This document shows positions 34,351 through 47,175 of a stretch of 64,000 bases of DNA, piece after piece. Each line of letters begins with the position of its first letter. Position 1 is the first letter of the stretch. A model generated the notes under the pieces. The model saw nothing but the letters and a program-made list of their open reading frames with translations. It did not search any database and was not told the origin of the DNA. Source of the stretch: Porites lobata (lineage: Eukaryota; Cnidaria; Anthozoa; Scleractinia; Poritidae); contig CALNXK010000134.1 in NCBI GenBank assembly GCA_942486035.1, forward strand, positions 913,501 through 977,500, given 5' to 3'. The position numbers were made by a program, and so were the translations under genes.

Positions 34351-35104
34351 TGAGCACGTGATGGTGAGTTTGGGTGTTTATTGGGCATTTAGACAGGAGC
34401 AGCCGTTTGAGTCTTCAACAACTTCAAGAAAATATTGCAAGGTTCGAAAACCCAAAGAAAGCTGTCAGCGACAGCAAGCAGTAGTACAGCAACATCGGGT
34501 ATACACCTTTTATAATTTTTTCGCCGTCGAAGTGAGAAGAACGTAACTCCTAATTTTGGGATTCCTGTGGTACTTTCTTATGCTGTGGTATTAAGGGGTG
34601 AGCTTTTCAGCAAGTTTTTTTCTTCGCACGTTTGCATTTTTTGCACCATTTTGAATAAATAACGTCTTATGTGAATGCGCATCACCCTGGTTCGATCAAG
34701 GTCAACCAGATGATGCAACTGATGTCAAACCACAGGCTTATTTGATTTGGGCGAAGATGTAAAATTTGGGGTTGTTTTCGAAGCAGGTTTTACCGAAGAA
34801 GTAGTGATTCTGTTTTTGCCTTTTTCGAAGTTTGCTACATCGACAGGTCAAGAGATGTAATACCGGTCAAATTGATCGAGCTGAAACTTCGTAGAAAGAC
34901 ACATATAAACACCAGGTAAGATTTGTGCCAATTGAGGAATTTTAACCGTGAGTTTGGGTCTATTTATTTACTCGCAGTTTTTTTCTCACCTGCATGGATA
35001 ACATATTTATTAAGATAAAGTACGTTTGCAGAATTTAACCCATGTATTTTTATGTTTATACATTGTACTGCTTTATTGAGGTCTGAAATATCTGCGAAGG
35101 ATTA
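34351..35104. other. No recognised gene
   Basis: Downstream of the DIRS fragment, with no identified domain; a weak 62-codon ORF at 34358-34546 is rich in Gln/Arg and is not supported. Confidence 0.4.
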
Positions 35105-35505
35105 AGGATATCGAACGATGGATGATGAGTAAACAAGTTGAAACTGAAAAGAGATAAAACTGCACTGTTAGTTCTTAATGCTTGCCATTGGTCGACGCCC
35201 ACACTCAATTCTATTAACGCTGGAACCAATCATATCACTGCATCAACTTCAGCAAGAAAGATCGGCGTCTGGCTCGACAATTTGTTATCTATGGATAAAA
35301 AGATTCGTTCTATTTCCAAATCTGCATTTTTTTATCTGCACAACATAGCGAATATAAGGAAATTTATATCTTTTCAGCACTGCGAGACCCTTATTCCTGC
35401 AGTTATCACTTAAAAGTTAGATTATTGTAATTCCGTTTTATCCGGGCTTTCCAAGAATCAGACTCAGAAACTACAGTATGTTAAGAACAATGCTGCGCCT
35501 AGCTG
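35105..35505 (+). pseudogene. CR1/L2-like LINE reverse transcriptase, C-terminal fragment
   Basis: KRDKTALLVLNA, then KIGVWLDNLLSMDKKIRSIS, KSAFFYLHNIANIRKFIS, and after one stop LDYCNSVLSGLSKNQTQKLQ form the thumb and C-terminal region of CR1/L2-type reverse transcriptases. It is cut off abruptly near 35505 by other repeat sequence. Confidence 0.75.
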
Positions 35506-35720
35506 GAGAAAACAGCCGACTTTTCGCGACGCCACCACTGGTTTCCCCGCGAAATGACGTCTGAGAAACGAGCCTGGAAATTCCATACTCAGATGACGCG
35601 TCACTACCCAGATCTGGGAAGTGCTTCTGATTGGTTGAAGCAAATTTTCCACGAGCCACGACCAATGGGGAGGTATACTGAAACTGGAAAACAATGCCAG
35701 TGAATAATGAGGGACGCTCA
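35506..35720. repeat. Interspersed non-coding repeat abutting the LINE fragment
   Basis: The stretch has CCACTGGTTTCCCCGCGAA, GACGCGTCACTACCCAGATC and AGTGCTTCTGATTGGTTGAA. The pattern resembles a common coral repeat with a CACTACCCAGATCTGGGAAGTG hairpin. It replaces the expected LINE 3' end, so it probably inserted there. Confidence 0.45.
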
Positions 35721-38700
35721 CTTTTAAACAGAAAATCTGAGGAAAAATTCATGACACTTAAAGCCCCATTTAATTACCTTTCGAGTTTTCAATGTCCTTG
35801 AAACTTAAAGGTGATATAAATTGATGATTAATCTCGGAATTGTCAAGTTTTTAAAAAAATTATCGAGCGGTTTTTAAATTACCGTGAAATTTGTAGGCGT
35901 GGACCAGATTACATACAAAAATGGTAAAGAAAGCAGTCGAACGTAAGCTAATCAAATTCCCCTTTCTCGCAATCGGCCTAAGCAATCCCCCTCTTCTTTC
36001 GTACAAAGTTTCAGCTGGAATCAAACCGCTATGAGATGAAATTGCCTTTCCAGACCTCATCATTTTTTTAGATATTAGCTAATTATGTCGATAGCATGTA
36101 TATTCACTGTTTTTATGACCCTTAAATCTTTGTTTCAAAATATTTCCAAACCACTCTCATAGAATTTGTTCAAATTTTGTCATAACCGAGGCAACTAAGG
36201 GAGGTACAAGGTCCCTTAAGCGATTTTTGAAAAAAAAAAAAACAAAACAAAACAAAAAAAAAAAAAAACAACTCTGGTACATAGAAATGCAAAGGCTAGT
36301 AAAAAACGTGATGACGTCGTTACGTTGCCATGGTAACTCTGATGTCAATAAACGTGGATCATAACAAATTTTCATCTTTATATAGTGCACTGTGGTAAAG
36401 TTTTTGCGATATCTTTGTTAATGCCAACGTAGTAAACGCTCAAAGTGGGGACGTATACTGTCTCCCTACAAAATCCAGTCGAGACAGGCTGAATCTCTTT
36501 TTTAGTCACTGACATGTATGGAATTTTCGGCAAATGAAAGCAAACATTTGCTTTTATTTTCTTTCTTAATGTAACGTAAATCTGATTTCTGGCAAAAATT
36601 GTCTTGTTAGAGATCAGAGAGAATCAATCTTGTTTAGCCGTGTTATGCCGTGCATAGATTTAATTAACTGGTCTTATGATCTTGCATGTTGAAAACAAGG
36701 TTGGAGCTGTTGTGTTACTTTACAGGTGGTCATTTCACATCAACAATAATTTTAAAATGCCACCTTTCCTTGTTTCACGGTTTTCGTTAAAATCAACTAA
36801 TCTTAGGTAAACATAGCCTTGTTGAGTGTTTGTGCTGGTAAAGAACGCATTGAGACCAGTTTAGTTAAAAATTCCTCGTACTCGAAAAAAGTGAAAAATA
36901 ATATTGTGAACTCGCGAGAAATTAATTGCCATTTACGTACATATATGTACCTATATGCATGTACCAGTATGGTCCAAGACAATAAATTGCGGTCTCAAGT
37001 TGTTGACTATTTTTATCACTTTAAAATATCTCAATTATTTTCCAAATGGCCCTTCCGAATGTTATTATTTTGATGATGCTTTCATACTTGTTGTTCGCAA
37101 TAAAGTGCTCTATGCTACTACCTTGACACTTTGATCACGAATATTTCAAAATTACGATCTTGTTACTGTGTAAGGCTTCTAATTTTTATTCAACTGTTTT
37201 TCATGAAAAAATCCAGGATTTGATTGGTTGAGAGCAGTAATTTTGTAGTCAGTGTAATTTGAAAATTTTGAACGTATACATAAAATATACAAATATTACT
37301 CCTACTAGGTAATAAAAACAAAAACAGCATGATAATTACTCGTGATAATTGAAAGAAACACCAAAAAGACATTTCGTGCGACCAGTAACTTTACTATAAA
37401 TGACAAATGTTGTTACAAATACCAGGGTGGAATTACTTACAGACTTAGTTCTTTTTTCTATTCGTGGGCTTTGGTGAGAATGCATGGTTAGATGCCCCGT
37501 ACAAAGCTGTAGTGTGATTTCAGTAAGACTCAAAGGACAGGCAAAGTGAGTAAGATAAATGACAAGAAAAAAATAGGAGTTTAATGTCCATGTTTTTTGT
37601 GTTCTCCCTCTTAAAATCAAGTGCAACTTTATGTTACATTTTCCGTATTTAATTTCGGATTTCTGTTTAGGAATATAAGTTGTTCCAAAACGCGTAAGTA
37701 CAGGGTTGTGGGCAGAATTGTATTAATCATAGTAACTTTGAGAGAACTCCACTGCTGGTGAATATCAGGTTTTTGATGGAAAGATTAACACAAGAGGTAT
37801 AAATTGACAAGAAATTAAGTGCCACACCGCGTAATATGAACCAATTATTAAGTTGCCATAAGCTGCATATCTGAAACATATAATCAATTATTTTACTTGG
37901 CTGAGCAAAATATTATGATTTGTTAGTGGTGAGCAAATCAATTATTTACGGATGTTGAAGGCCGAGGCAAATTATAAATCTGTAAGACTGACAAATCACA
38001 ATATTTTTCTGGACCCGAATTCAATAGTTATCGTGCAGTTAGTTCGAGGTTCGTTTGTTTGCTTGTTTTTGTAACATATTATTGACGGACAATGAGAAAG
38101 TTTTGTCCCTGCGAAAGAGTTCAAAAAATTCACCCATTTTTTTTAGCATTTTTGACTGATTAATACAATAATTTGCAAAAAAGGCCAAACATACTCAAAA
38201 CAAAAACCTGCTAAACACAAAAACGTCCTCCCTTTATTTATTATAAAAAAATAATGGGCAAGAGGTATTACAAGTGCAGCTGTTGTAACAGTTGTTTACA
38301 GTTTGTCAACGATTAATCTCTGTTGTACGTAATAGTTATCCGCAGTGGAAGTAATGATATCTAGCCAACCAATACTTAAATAATGGTAGTAGTATAGTAC
38401 TAACGTGGACAAACTATTTGTCAACATTTCTTGGCGCGACCTGACACTTGACTTGATGAACATGAGCCTGGGCACTAAACATGATTTGCCTTCACAAATC
38501 TTCCTTCTGTTCCTTTTGTGGATAAACTGTATTGAATTCGGAGCAACATTCGGTAAGTAGCTCAAAATTAATATTCCAGCATGCTCTGAATCGAACAGGA
38601 ATATTATCCAGCGTTTGTCCAACTTTCGCTGAATCATTACAGCTTGCAAAATTATCGCAAAGTGTTATTTTTTGTGTAAGTAATATATATTTATGTATTC

Positions 38701-38984
38701 TTTATCGACCATTGTCCCTCTTTGGCGCTGAGTATACGGCAGATCACTTGTTAGTGTAACGAAAACATATAAATTTCCGTAGCCAGTTTATTAACTTGTT
38801 CACTCTCCATATTAAAGAGAATTGAACACTGCGAACAAAAGTTTCTTATAGAGAAAGGCAAATTTTTGTAGCAAAACTCCTTTAAAGGACCTCCTTTTTT
38901 CCTCCAATGTCCAGTGGCAAAATTATGTCTTTAGCATTTTGTTTTTGGTATTAGGAGCTGTGTTTAAATAAACGTTCGCCACTA
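35721..38984. other. No recognised gene
   Basis: AT-rich sequence with an A-rich low-complexity tract at about 36223-36270. No exon with domain content or repeat with clear ends was found. Confidence 0.45.
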
Positions 38985-39490
38985 AGGAGGGGCACCCAAC
39001 GACGGTTTCCTCCTAATTGCATTGAAAACACATTTTACGGTATCCAGAGTACTTTTATATCTCTAGAAATGTATTCTAAGTGGCGCTAATATCACTGGCA
39101 CTATATCTGTTTGGTCATCCTAGGGCAACTTGAGTCTTTTCGAAATTAAAAGGGCTTCGGTATTATTTTCCCGAAAAATGTTAGCTGCAATTTATAGTTT
39201 TACGAAAGAGAGAATTTTTCTGATTCCTCTCTGCATCGCATTTTCGATTCCGAAAATTTCTTTTTCTTTCTCTACGAAAAGTAGCTTATCCTGGGGAGTG
39301 AAATGGGAAAAATTAAACTTCAGAAAATCGCAGGGAATTTATTAGATCAACTTTGAAAATTGTACATGAATGAAACGGTCATCTAGAATTTGTTAGCCTT
39401 CCTCAAGCTTTAGAACGTTCTAGGCAATTTTTGCTTCTACGAACAGATATTTTACAGAAAACGGCAGTCGTTGGGCGCCCCTGACTGAGG
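38985..39490 (+). repeat. Dispersed ~460-bp repeat, copy 2
   Basis: It aligns with 1080-1540 in direct orientation: shared words include TATCCAGAGTAC, GAGAATTTTTCTGATT, GGGAATTTATTAGAT and ACAGATATTTTACAGAAAAC. Non-coding. Confidence 0.6.
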
Positions 39491-40454
39491 ATAAATTATC
39501 AAATAAAGACTTGCTTAAGGTACTGGATATTTCTAGACCATTCTAAAATTTTCCTCGGTGTCCATTGTTCCCGCCGTGACCTGGAAAGCCGCCTGTTATT
39601 GATGTAAACAGCAACAACAATTAATCCATTCACAAACAACTTGGTTAATGATTACTGACTACCTGACCTATGTAGTAGTTATAATAATTAAGAGCGAATG
39701 CACAGAAAAATCGAGCAAACCGTGGCCACAGCTCAAAACCTAACCTACCCTCATTTTAAGTCTGTAATAAGGTTTTAATGAGTTTATAACACTGCTGAGG
39801 TTTAAATTTCAAAATGCGGCCGAACTTGGGAATTATTTGAGATTTTCGATTTCAACGGTTTGCGGGCCTAAAATTAGCCGCCGAACACGGCAATATAGCC
39901 TGGCGACAGAGATGAGCTGACTTTCATAAACGAGCGAATATATTGGCAATCTTCCATTTAAATCTCAAAAAACAGATATCTAACAATTTCTAAACAGCAC
40001 ATTTTTTTAGATTTAGAGAATAAAATATCGACGAACGAGCACAATTTTGAAACGTAATTTGCATAATGCTTATAAATACAACAATTTACCGCTAAAACCA
40101 AAATCGAATTTTCTATATGGGGGAATTCTCCAAATCACCCCAAATCCCGCTTACTACCCAATAAGATATAGTACTTCAACATTATCTGAAAGTTAGTCTG
40201 GTGTTCTTGCGAACGCTTGTAAAATAGATTGATTATTTTGAGGTTATTTTGCCCCAAACAACCGCTAATTGACCCAAGGGTCTGTTGACACGTGCACGTC
40301 ACCTTAGTTTTATGCATCGATTTGAGCTCGTTAAAAGGGAGAAACTAACAAGATTCTTTTAATATGTACCTGTTTTACTGAAATACACGCAATCTTCAAA
40401 AGGAGAGGCCGTTCAATGGGTAATTTCTGTTCTTGAGATCTTGTAGATTGTACC

Positions 40455-40499
40455 ATGGCGTCTGCGAGTGGACCTGAGTCTAGGTCTGTTTTCCCGTGA
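40455..40499 (+). CDS. Inward-facing short ORF in the left inverted repeat
   Basis: ACCATGGCG (a good start context) begins MASASGPESRSVFP and then stops. The right repeat carries the same ORF on minus from 43307. It may be a leader exon with a donor at TCTAG/GTCTG. Function unknown. Confidence 0.2.
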   Translation: MASASGPESRSVFP

Positions 40500-40740
40500 C
40501 TGCGAAATCAGAATAACATCATGAAATAATTCTCGCTCGAACCTTCGTAAATGAATCAGCTTTGCAGTGCCTTACCTGAGATAAAAAGTGGCCCGAATAG
40601 GAAAACATTCTAGCGCTATTTGGATCCTTTGCAGCACGTAGTGTATTTGCTAAGCGGCGATGGTATCAATGACTTTTAATTAGTTACTCACCTCCGATTG
40701 CGTGACCAGGCAATTATCGATTGTCTCCTGCGAAAAAGAA

Positions 40741-43017
40741 GTGCACGGGAAACCAAAGCTTTCGGGATACAGTAAATTCATTTTCCTGTATGACCAGGTG
40801 TCCTTTTGCCCTATTTTAAAAGCGATTAACTAAGATGATTAGCAAACATACTGTCCCACTTTTTAAAAATGGTACAGTAACTGAATGTTCTGTTCTTCTG
40901 ATTTTACCCCAACCCCAGAGTGTTCAGAAGATATATTTGCACTACGCATGAAAGGCAAATGGATTAAATTTTAAGGTTCAAAGGCGGTTTTAAGGCATGG
41001 GTTACCAGTGGATTAGCCAGACTTGTCATAAGGTGCATTGAACAGAAAATTACAGGCATGATATCTCTGCTATTGTATGTCCATTAAGTGATTTTCCAGC
41101 AAACATTATTTTTTGACTTTTTTTACCCCAAAAGTTTTTTTCGTGCAATTCTTATCTATGAGATCTAAACTTAGTTAAATTTCTGTAATTTGTTGTTAAA
41201 TGCAATTCTGCAAACAACTAAGTATTTAATTGCGTAAAAGATACATGAAATTGTACTGTTTAGCTGTAAATCATTAAAAGAGAAAGCATCATGCTTTCTC
41301 TTTTCAAATCTAGTAGGACTTAAGCAATGGCATTGCTTAAGTCCTAGTAGTTGTTCTCCATGCCCGCTAAGGAGGAAATAGTTTGCTCTTTTCAAGAAAT
41401 TGTTCTTGCCCACTGCGGTTTCAAACCAAGGATAGCAGCAAGTCTGTCGTGGTCATATACTGCTACTTCAGTGCAAACGAAGCATAGGCGCACAAGTCAG
41501 CGCTTGCGTTTAGTCAGGTGCCGAAAATGAAGTGGAAACTTAACCCCAAGGGCGTCCATGTTCGCTCCGGTTCGAAAAGGTACAATCAGTTGTGCAGTAA
41601 AAAGTAAAGCGAAAAACCTGCGGGAGCTGGGGAAAGAAAGGCGTCTTATTTTTCTTTTGCTTGTTCTATTTTCGTGACGTGGTACAGGCTACGAAATACT
41701 GACAAGCTCAGTATATGTCTTCACCACCGAGAGTCACTTGCCCTTAGCCGGACACGCCCTCACGTATCATGTTTCGTTCCTAAAGTTATTTTAAAGCACA
41801 GAACCAAACCTAATCAGCGGCGGAAGGCAGAAAGGGAGATGAGCAAACGGATGTCACAGCATATTTTGCAAGAAGTTGGTATCCTGGTGCCTATCGGCTC
41901 AGGAACGATTGATTACTACTAGAATTAATATCAGGGTCAGAATTTGAGTGCTACAATGGGAGGGAAGGAAGAAAACCGCCGCGCACACTAAACTTTCTCG
42001 TCCTGACGGTTTCAAAGAAGGGTGTTGTGGCTGCTATTTAATTTACAGTGTCTGTTGCAGGTGTTGAATTAATCTTACAGTAACTGGAAACGTGGCCACG
42101 CCTGCTGAAACTGAGATTGCTTGTAGGATGAACGGCTATAGTATGGTATATTCACGAGCGCGTTTTGTCCAGTGGACTGAGTGGGTAGTTTTTTCTTAAC
42201 GAAGGGATGGGGTGGGTCAAGTGTGTAGTTCGGGGAACGTTTGCCCTCTTTAGCAGGGGTGGGGTATATTTGTTGATATCAGGAGTTCTGGCCTGGATAG
42301 AGTCGTTGTAAAGCTATTTTTGCTTCGGAGTATCGGTTTACCGGACACTGAGCAAGAAAATGTCAATGGTGCCTTTATGGAATAATAATAGAGATTCTCA
42401 TGGTCTAACAGTGCGAAGATTAGACTTCTGGTAAGGTGGCAACGATCACGGCCCGCATTATAATTCATGATAATTGAAGGTCATAATGTGGAAAAAGCGA
42501 CTGAAATGGTGGATGCCATGCAATCCTCTCGGGTGGGGGCGGCGTACCTGGCCTTAACAGTTGCCCCTGCGACAGAAGGCAAGCATGCCCAGATTGTCCA
42601 CGGGTTGCTAAATGAGACCGTCCCTTTCTTAGTACCCGTTCCCTGTCTTATAATTAGACTCGGGCAAATTTCTCGAGATTGCACCATCATTTTCGGCTTA
42701 AAGCTTCCAAAGTCAAACAATAATAGCGCATGTTCGCGACGGTTTTTTAAGTCAGTCAAGTTCTTAAACCAGGCCTTAAACGGCCAGTTTTAAGTGTCGG
42801 TAACAGTTAAAAAGGCATACAAGCCTCACGCAAAAGACAGTGGGAAGAAAGTGCACATCGGTGATGGGGGAAAAGGAGTAGCCCACAGTTATTTAGGGGT
42901 GGATCTTTCGAAACATTCTTATACTCTTGGACAGATATGCATTGTTTAAAGTTTTAGGCAAACCAGCTGTAAATTTATAGTAACAAACTGTTAAATATAC
43001 ATCAGCAAGATTTTTGC
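40741..43017. other. Interior of the TTAA element, unrecognised
   Basis: ORFs at 41674-41922 (RTKPNQRRKAEREMSKRMSQ) and 42467-42793 (EKATEMVDAMQSSRVGAAYL) look moderately protein-like but match no family known to me. Two perfect small hairpins lie at 41277-41305 (GAGAAAGCATC/GATGC-type arms) and 41310-41349 (CTAGTAGGACTTAAGCAATG and inverse). Confidence 0.35.
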
Positions 43018-44082
43018 GAATCCTATTTTTCGCTGGAGACTATCGTTTACCGGCTGGTCACGCAATCAAAGGTAACGTACTTTCCCACGTTTGTTTACTC
43101 ACCTTTCGCTCAGCAATACACTGCGTTCCACAAAGGATCCAAATTGCGCTAGAAATGTTTTGCTATTCGGGCCACTTTTTATCTCAGGTAAGGCACTGCA
43201 AAGCTGATTCACTTACGAAGATTCGAGGAGAATTATTTCTCGATGTTATTCTGATTTCGCAGTCACGGGAAAACAGACCTAGACTCAGGTCCACTCGCAG
43301 ACGCCATGGTACAATCTACAAGATCTCAAGAACAGAAATTACCCATTGAACGGCCTCTCCTTTTGAAGATTGCGTGTATTTCATTAAAACAGGTACATGT
43401 TAAAAGAATCTTGTTAGTTTCTCCCTTTTAACGAGCTCAAATCGATGCATAAAACTAAGGTGACGTGCACGTGTCAACTGACCCTTGGGTCAATTAGCGG
43501 TTGTTTGGGGCAAAATAACCTCAAAATAATCAATCTATTTTACAAGCGTTCGCAAGAACACCAGACTAACTTTCAGATAATGTTGAAGTACTATATCTTA
43601 TTGGGTAGGAAGCGGGATTTGGGGTGATTTGGAGAATTCCCCCATATAGAAAATTCGATTTTGGTTTTAGCGGTAAATTGTTGTATTTATAAGCATTATG
43701 CAAATTACGTTTCAAAATTGTGCTCGTTCGTCGATATTTTATTCTCTAAATCTAAAAAATGTGCTGTTCAGAAATTGTTAGATATCTGCTTTTTGAGATT
43801 TAAGTGGAAGATTGCCAATATATTCGCTCGTTTATGAAAGTCAGCTCATCTCTGTCGCCAGGCTATATTGCCGTGTTCGGCGGCTAATTTTAGGCCCGCA
43901 GACCGTTGAAATCGAAAATCTCAAATAATTCCCAAGTTCGGCCGCATTTTGAAATTTAAACCTCAGCAGTGTTATAAACTCATTAAAACCTTATTACAGA
44001 CTGAAAATGAGGGTAAGTTAGGTTTTGAGCTGTGGCCACGATTTGCCGATTTTGCTCGATTTTTCTGTGCATTCGCTCTTAA

Positions 44083-44633
44083 TTAGGACATTTCTTGGGA
44101 TAAAAAAATCCATCTATCAAAAAAAAAAAATCAAATTTTATTTATTAACTGGAACCATTTTTGGAGACCAAATCCGTAACAGAAGATCAGCAAATTAACA
44201 TGATAAGAATAACACAATTTCCGGACTAAAACTAATGATTAACTTGTGCCTCTACGCCGGTTCCTAATAAGGTGAAGTATGATCAGGTTGTAATTATGCG
44301 CAAAGCAGTATTGCGCAAAGAGTAGATAGTATTCCAATATTCCCACTATATTTTTTTAAAACCCCAGATAACTTGAGTCAAAAATAACTTTCCAAAATAA
44401 CTAGGCAATTCGCCTTCCTTTTTTTGTTGACTGCCTTAAAAGTGATTTTATCCTTGGCCGATCGCATAAAATTTTCTCCACTGACTGCATGACCGATTTC
44501 ACTATATGGCAACAATAAACAAAAAACTTTGAAATTAATAAAAGCCAAATTTTGGGCGATCTAGACCCACCGGTACTTAGCTAAAAATCCGACACCAGGA
44601 ACTTCTCAAGTGTTTGAATTCAAAGTATCCGCG
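44083..44633. other. No recognised gene
   Basis: AT-rich spacer between the TTAA element and the next palindrome. Confidence 0.45.
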
Positions 44634-44850
44634 TTACAACATTCCCTGTTCTGACGTTATGCTAATTTTTCCAAATTAATACGGACTATACATACCTGCA
44701 AGACCAGTACATTTCAGAGTGAATATTGTCAATGTTTTATATTCAAAAGATGCAATAAGATTCAAACTGAAATGTACTATTCAGAGAGGTATGTATGGCT
44801 CACATTAATTTGGAAAAATTAGCATAACTTCGAAACAGTGAATGTTGTAA
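44634..44850. mobile_element. 217-bp palindromic MITE
   Basis: TTACAACATTCCCTGTTCTG...TTATGCTAATTTTTCCAAAT is mirrored by ATTTGGAAAAATTAGCATAA...GTGAATGTTGTAA. Inner words CATACCT/AGGTATG and GTACATTTCA/TGAAATGTAC also pair, so almost the whole unit folds on itself. Confidence 0.75.
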
Positions 44851-45184
44851 AGGGGACTTTTTTGTCTTAAGTTTCAAGGTGTTGCAGTGAATCAATTCAT
44901 GAAAGCTTCAGAAACTATTATACACACCAAGAATTCTATCTAACCGTTCCAGAGATAAACAGAATAGGGCTAAAAGTCACTTACACAGATGGCGAGAAAA
45001 CATTTTAGTGGCCGGGTATAACACAGGTGACATACCACAGTTCAAGGGTTCTGGTCACTAGCTGCTCCATCGATAAATCACCAAACCACACAGATTCTCC
45101 TCGATGAAACAGAGCATTTTGGTAACTGGGGATTTGGGCTAGCAGACACTTTTAATGCTATGCATTTATTTGTATCATGGTGAC

Positions 45185-45447
45185 TAGCCTGCAGTGCAGG
45201 CGTTTTCTTCGGGCGCGCAAATGTTTTTGCTCTCGAAAGCGCCATGTTGAAACTTCCCGAAGAGAGGAGGAAATGGGGCAAATCAAAGGGAGTGGGGAGG
45301 GGCGGGGAATCGGCGGGGAGAGAGAGGAGAAGAGTATTTTTTCTCCCCTCTTCCAGTGTCATAAAATCAAAGATGGCGGCTACAACAATACGAACACGAA
45401 CATGAACAAGGTTTCGCCCACCCAAAATACGCCTGCACTGCAGGCTA
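45185..45447. mobile_element. 263-bp MITE with 9-bp target duplication
   Basis: The termini TAGCCTGCAGTGCAGGCGT and ACGCCTGCACTGCAGGCTA are perfect 19-bp inverted repeats, themselves partly palindromic. A perfect duplication CATGGTGAC flanks it (45176-45184 and 45448-45456). The interior is purine-rich with GGAGAGAGAGG. The duplication length points to a Mutator-like mobiliser. It lies about 120 bp upstream of the FN3 exon at 45567. Confidence 0.9.
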
Positions 45448-45566
45448 CATGGTGACCTGTACTCTGACTTGTGGAAAATTGACCTGTATTTGAGACCCGA
45501 CGCAGGTTAGTTTTCAGCATGGCCAGAATTTCATGTAATAAGGCTTGTTTATGCTTATTTTCTTAG

Positions 45567-45863
45567 ACCCTCCGTCAAACATTGTTGCCTACAACACAAG
45601 TTCGTCATCCATTAATGTTACCTGGGACTCGATTTTTTCTGGTAAGCCACCGGACGATAACTTTACCGGCTACAGAGTGAGTTACAGAGAACACAGTTTG
45701 GACCAGGAGGTTAATTACGTTCTGTGTTCATCAGCGGATTTTTACACAACAGAATTGACCAGTTTGTATGTGTTTACGAACTATTGCATCGGGATTGCTT
45801 CATTTACTGAAAGAAAAGTTAGTAACACAAGCCAATGTCTCTTCATAACAACAGAGGAAGCAG
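45567..45863 (+). CDS. FN3-domain exon 1 of the plus-strand receptor/channel-like gene
   Basis: A 297-nt internal exon with acceptor TTTTCTTAG and donor GCAG/GTAAGA, phase 1 at both ends. It encodes PPSNIVAYNTSSSSINVTWD, then GYRVSYREHSL, LYVFTNYCIGIASFT and QCLFITTEEAG: one FN3 domain with the B-strand Trp and the extra Cys pair in the F and G strands. It is closest in pattern to the minus-strand exon at 662-952 (shared FTNYC and T-E-E end), so the two genes are paralogues. Earlier exons, including any signal peptide, are not visible upstream. Confidence 0.88.
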
Positions 45864-46629
45864 GTAAGACGAACATTAATCCCTGTTGGATGTTCCCTGA
45901 GGGAATACTGTGAACTGGACGTATTTTTCAAAGCTATAAAGTATGCAGCGATCGGTTACATATACATTTCACAATTTGCCCCAACCGAAACCTAAATGTA
46001 ATAAGCAAATACAAAACTAATGATCGATATAGCGAAAGACTATGAAAGCTGTCGAGTTCTACAGAACGTTTCGTTCTTATATAGATTATATTTTTAACAA
46101 GTCAGAGAGCTTTCTGATCCCTGCTTATGTTAATTTCTTAAGCTTGCACACAGTTTATTCAATCCGAACGTGTCTAAGGACGCTAGGTATTTTGCACTAT
46201 AAACGCTACTTCATTGGTGGATCTCAGTGTTTTCAACAGAGAATGAGCTAAGAGAGCGAATCTCTGAGCCCAATTATAATTATATATCTTTGACTGTTGT
46301 TTTCGTAACCACACCGCCTACTTTGCCACAGTTCATTCTTTGTTGGCGTTTTTCTATAGTTAATTGGCCCTTTTGTTTACAGAATACTGCCCAGTCCACT
46401 CAACAAACAAATGATTAGCAAATTGTTAGAATGAAAGAAACCTTTAAAAAGTTAATCTCTAAATAAAAGGATTTTTCTTTTAAATGAAACAGCTGACTTA
46501 TGTACTTAACGCCCTCTGACCTTGTCTGATCCATCGAGATCTAGTTCTTCTTACAGAGTTGTTATTCCGTCTGTAAATGAAAACATTTTATCCCGTTTTA
46601 CTGTACTGCGTTATGTTTTATTTACTTAG
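45864..46629 (+). other. Intron of the plus-strand FN3 gene
   Basis: 766-bp AT-rich intron; nothing else supported. Confidence 0.8.
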
Positions 46630-46947
46630 TTCCAACTGCACCTCCTCAGAATTTTTCCATCTTTTCTACAAGCTCCACCACCATAGGCGTCGCTTGGGAT
46701 CGATTGCCATCGGAACACAGACGAGGAGTTATCCTTGGATATAAAATATTTTACGAAAGAAATGCACGTATTCATCGCGTATCTCGTAGCATTGAAAGTG
46801 GAGAGCAAATTGCAGAGGCGAACTCAGTTAGATTGGACATCGTAGGGTTAGAGAAATTTACTAACTATTGCGTTTGGGGTGTGGCATTCAACAGAATGGG
46901 AATCGGTAACGAAACGCAAGTTCTTTGCATAAGCACAGATGAAGACG
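46630..46947 (+). CDS. FN3-domain exon 2 of the plus-strand gene
   Basis: A 318-nt exon, acceptor TTACTTAG, donor GACG/GTAGGA, phase 1-1. The FN3 domain reads VPTAPPQNFSIFSTSSTTIG, Trp in VAWDRLP, GYKIFYERNA, LEKFTNYCVWGVAFNRMGIG, TQVLCISTDEDG. The Cys pair is retained. NFS and NET motifs are possible glycosylation sites, consistent with an extracellular repeat. Confidence 0.9.
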
Positions 46948-47175
46948 GTAGGAAATAAACTTTCCTTGTTAGTAATAGAACTATCTGAAACGATCAAAAA
47001 TTGTTTTCCCATTATTTTAGAAATCATTAGAACCTATTTCTCTTGCTTTGTTGTGTCACATTTTATCTCAATAGATAACCTCGTCTGGCTTCATACAGAA
47101 CAAGAGTAATGTCCTGTCTTAATGGGTCTTAATAGAAATAACTATTTCCTAAGTTTCTCGTAACATTCTTTGTAG
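46948..47175 (+). other. Intron of the plus-strand FN3 gene
   Basis: 228-bp intron with GT/AG ends (GTAGGA ... TTTGTAG). Confidence 0.85.

Larger units (their letters stand above)
39692..44078. mobile_element. 4.4-kb DNA element with ~1-kb inverted repeats and TTAA duplication
   Basis: The ends are GAGCGAATGCACAG and CTGTGCATTCGCTC, each abutting TTAA (39688-39691 and 44079-44082). The inverted repeats run inward to about 40740 and 43018, roughly 1.05 kb each, highly similar apart from small indels. TTAA duplications occur in piggyBac and Kolobok elements; these ends do not start with CCC, so Kolobok is the better guess. The 2.3-kb interior has no recognised transposase. Confidence 0.8.

Noticed and set aside
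42467..42793. 108-codon plus ORF as the transposase of the TTAA element
   Set aside because: No catalytic motif or family resemblance; an ORF of similar length overlaps it on the other strand.
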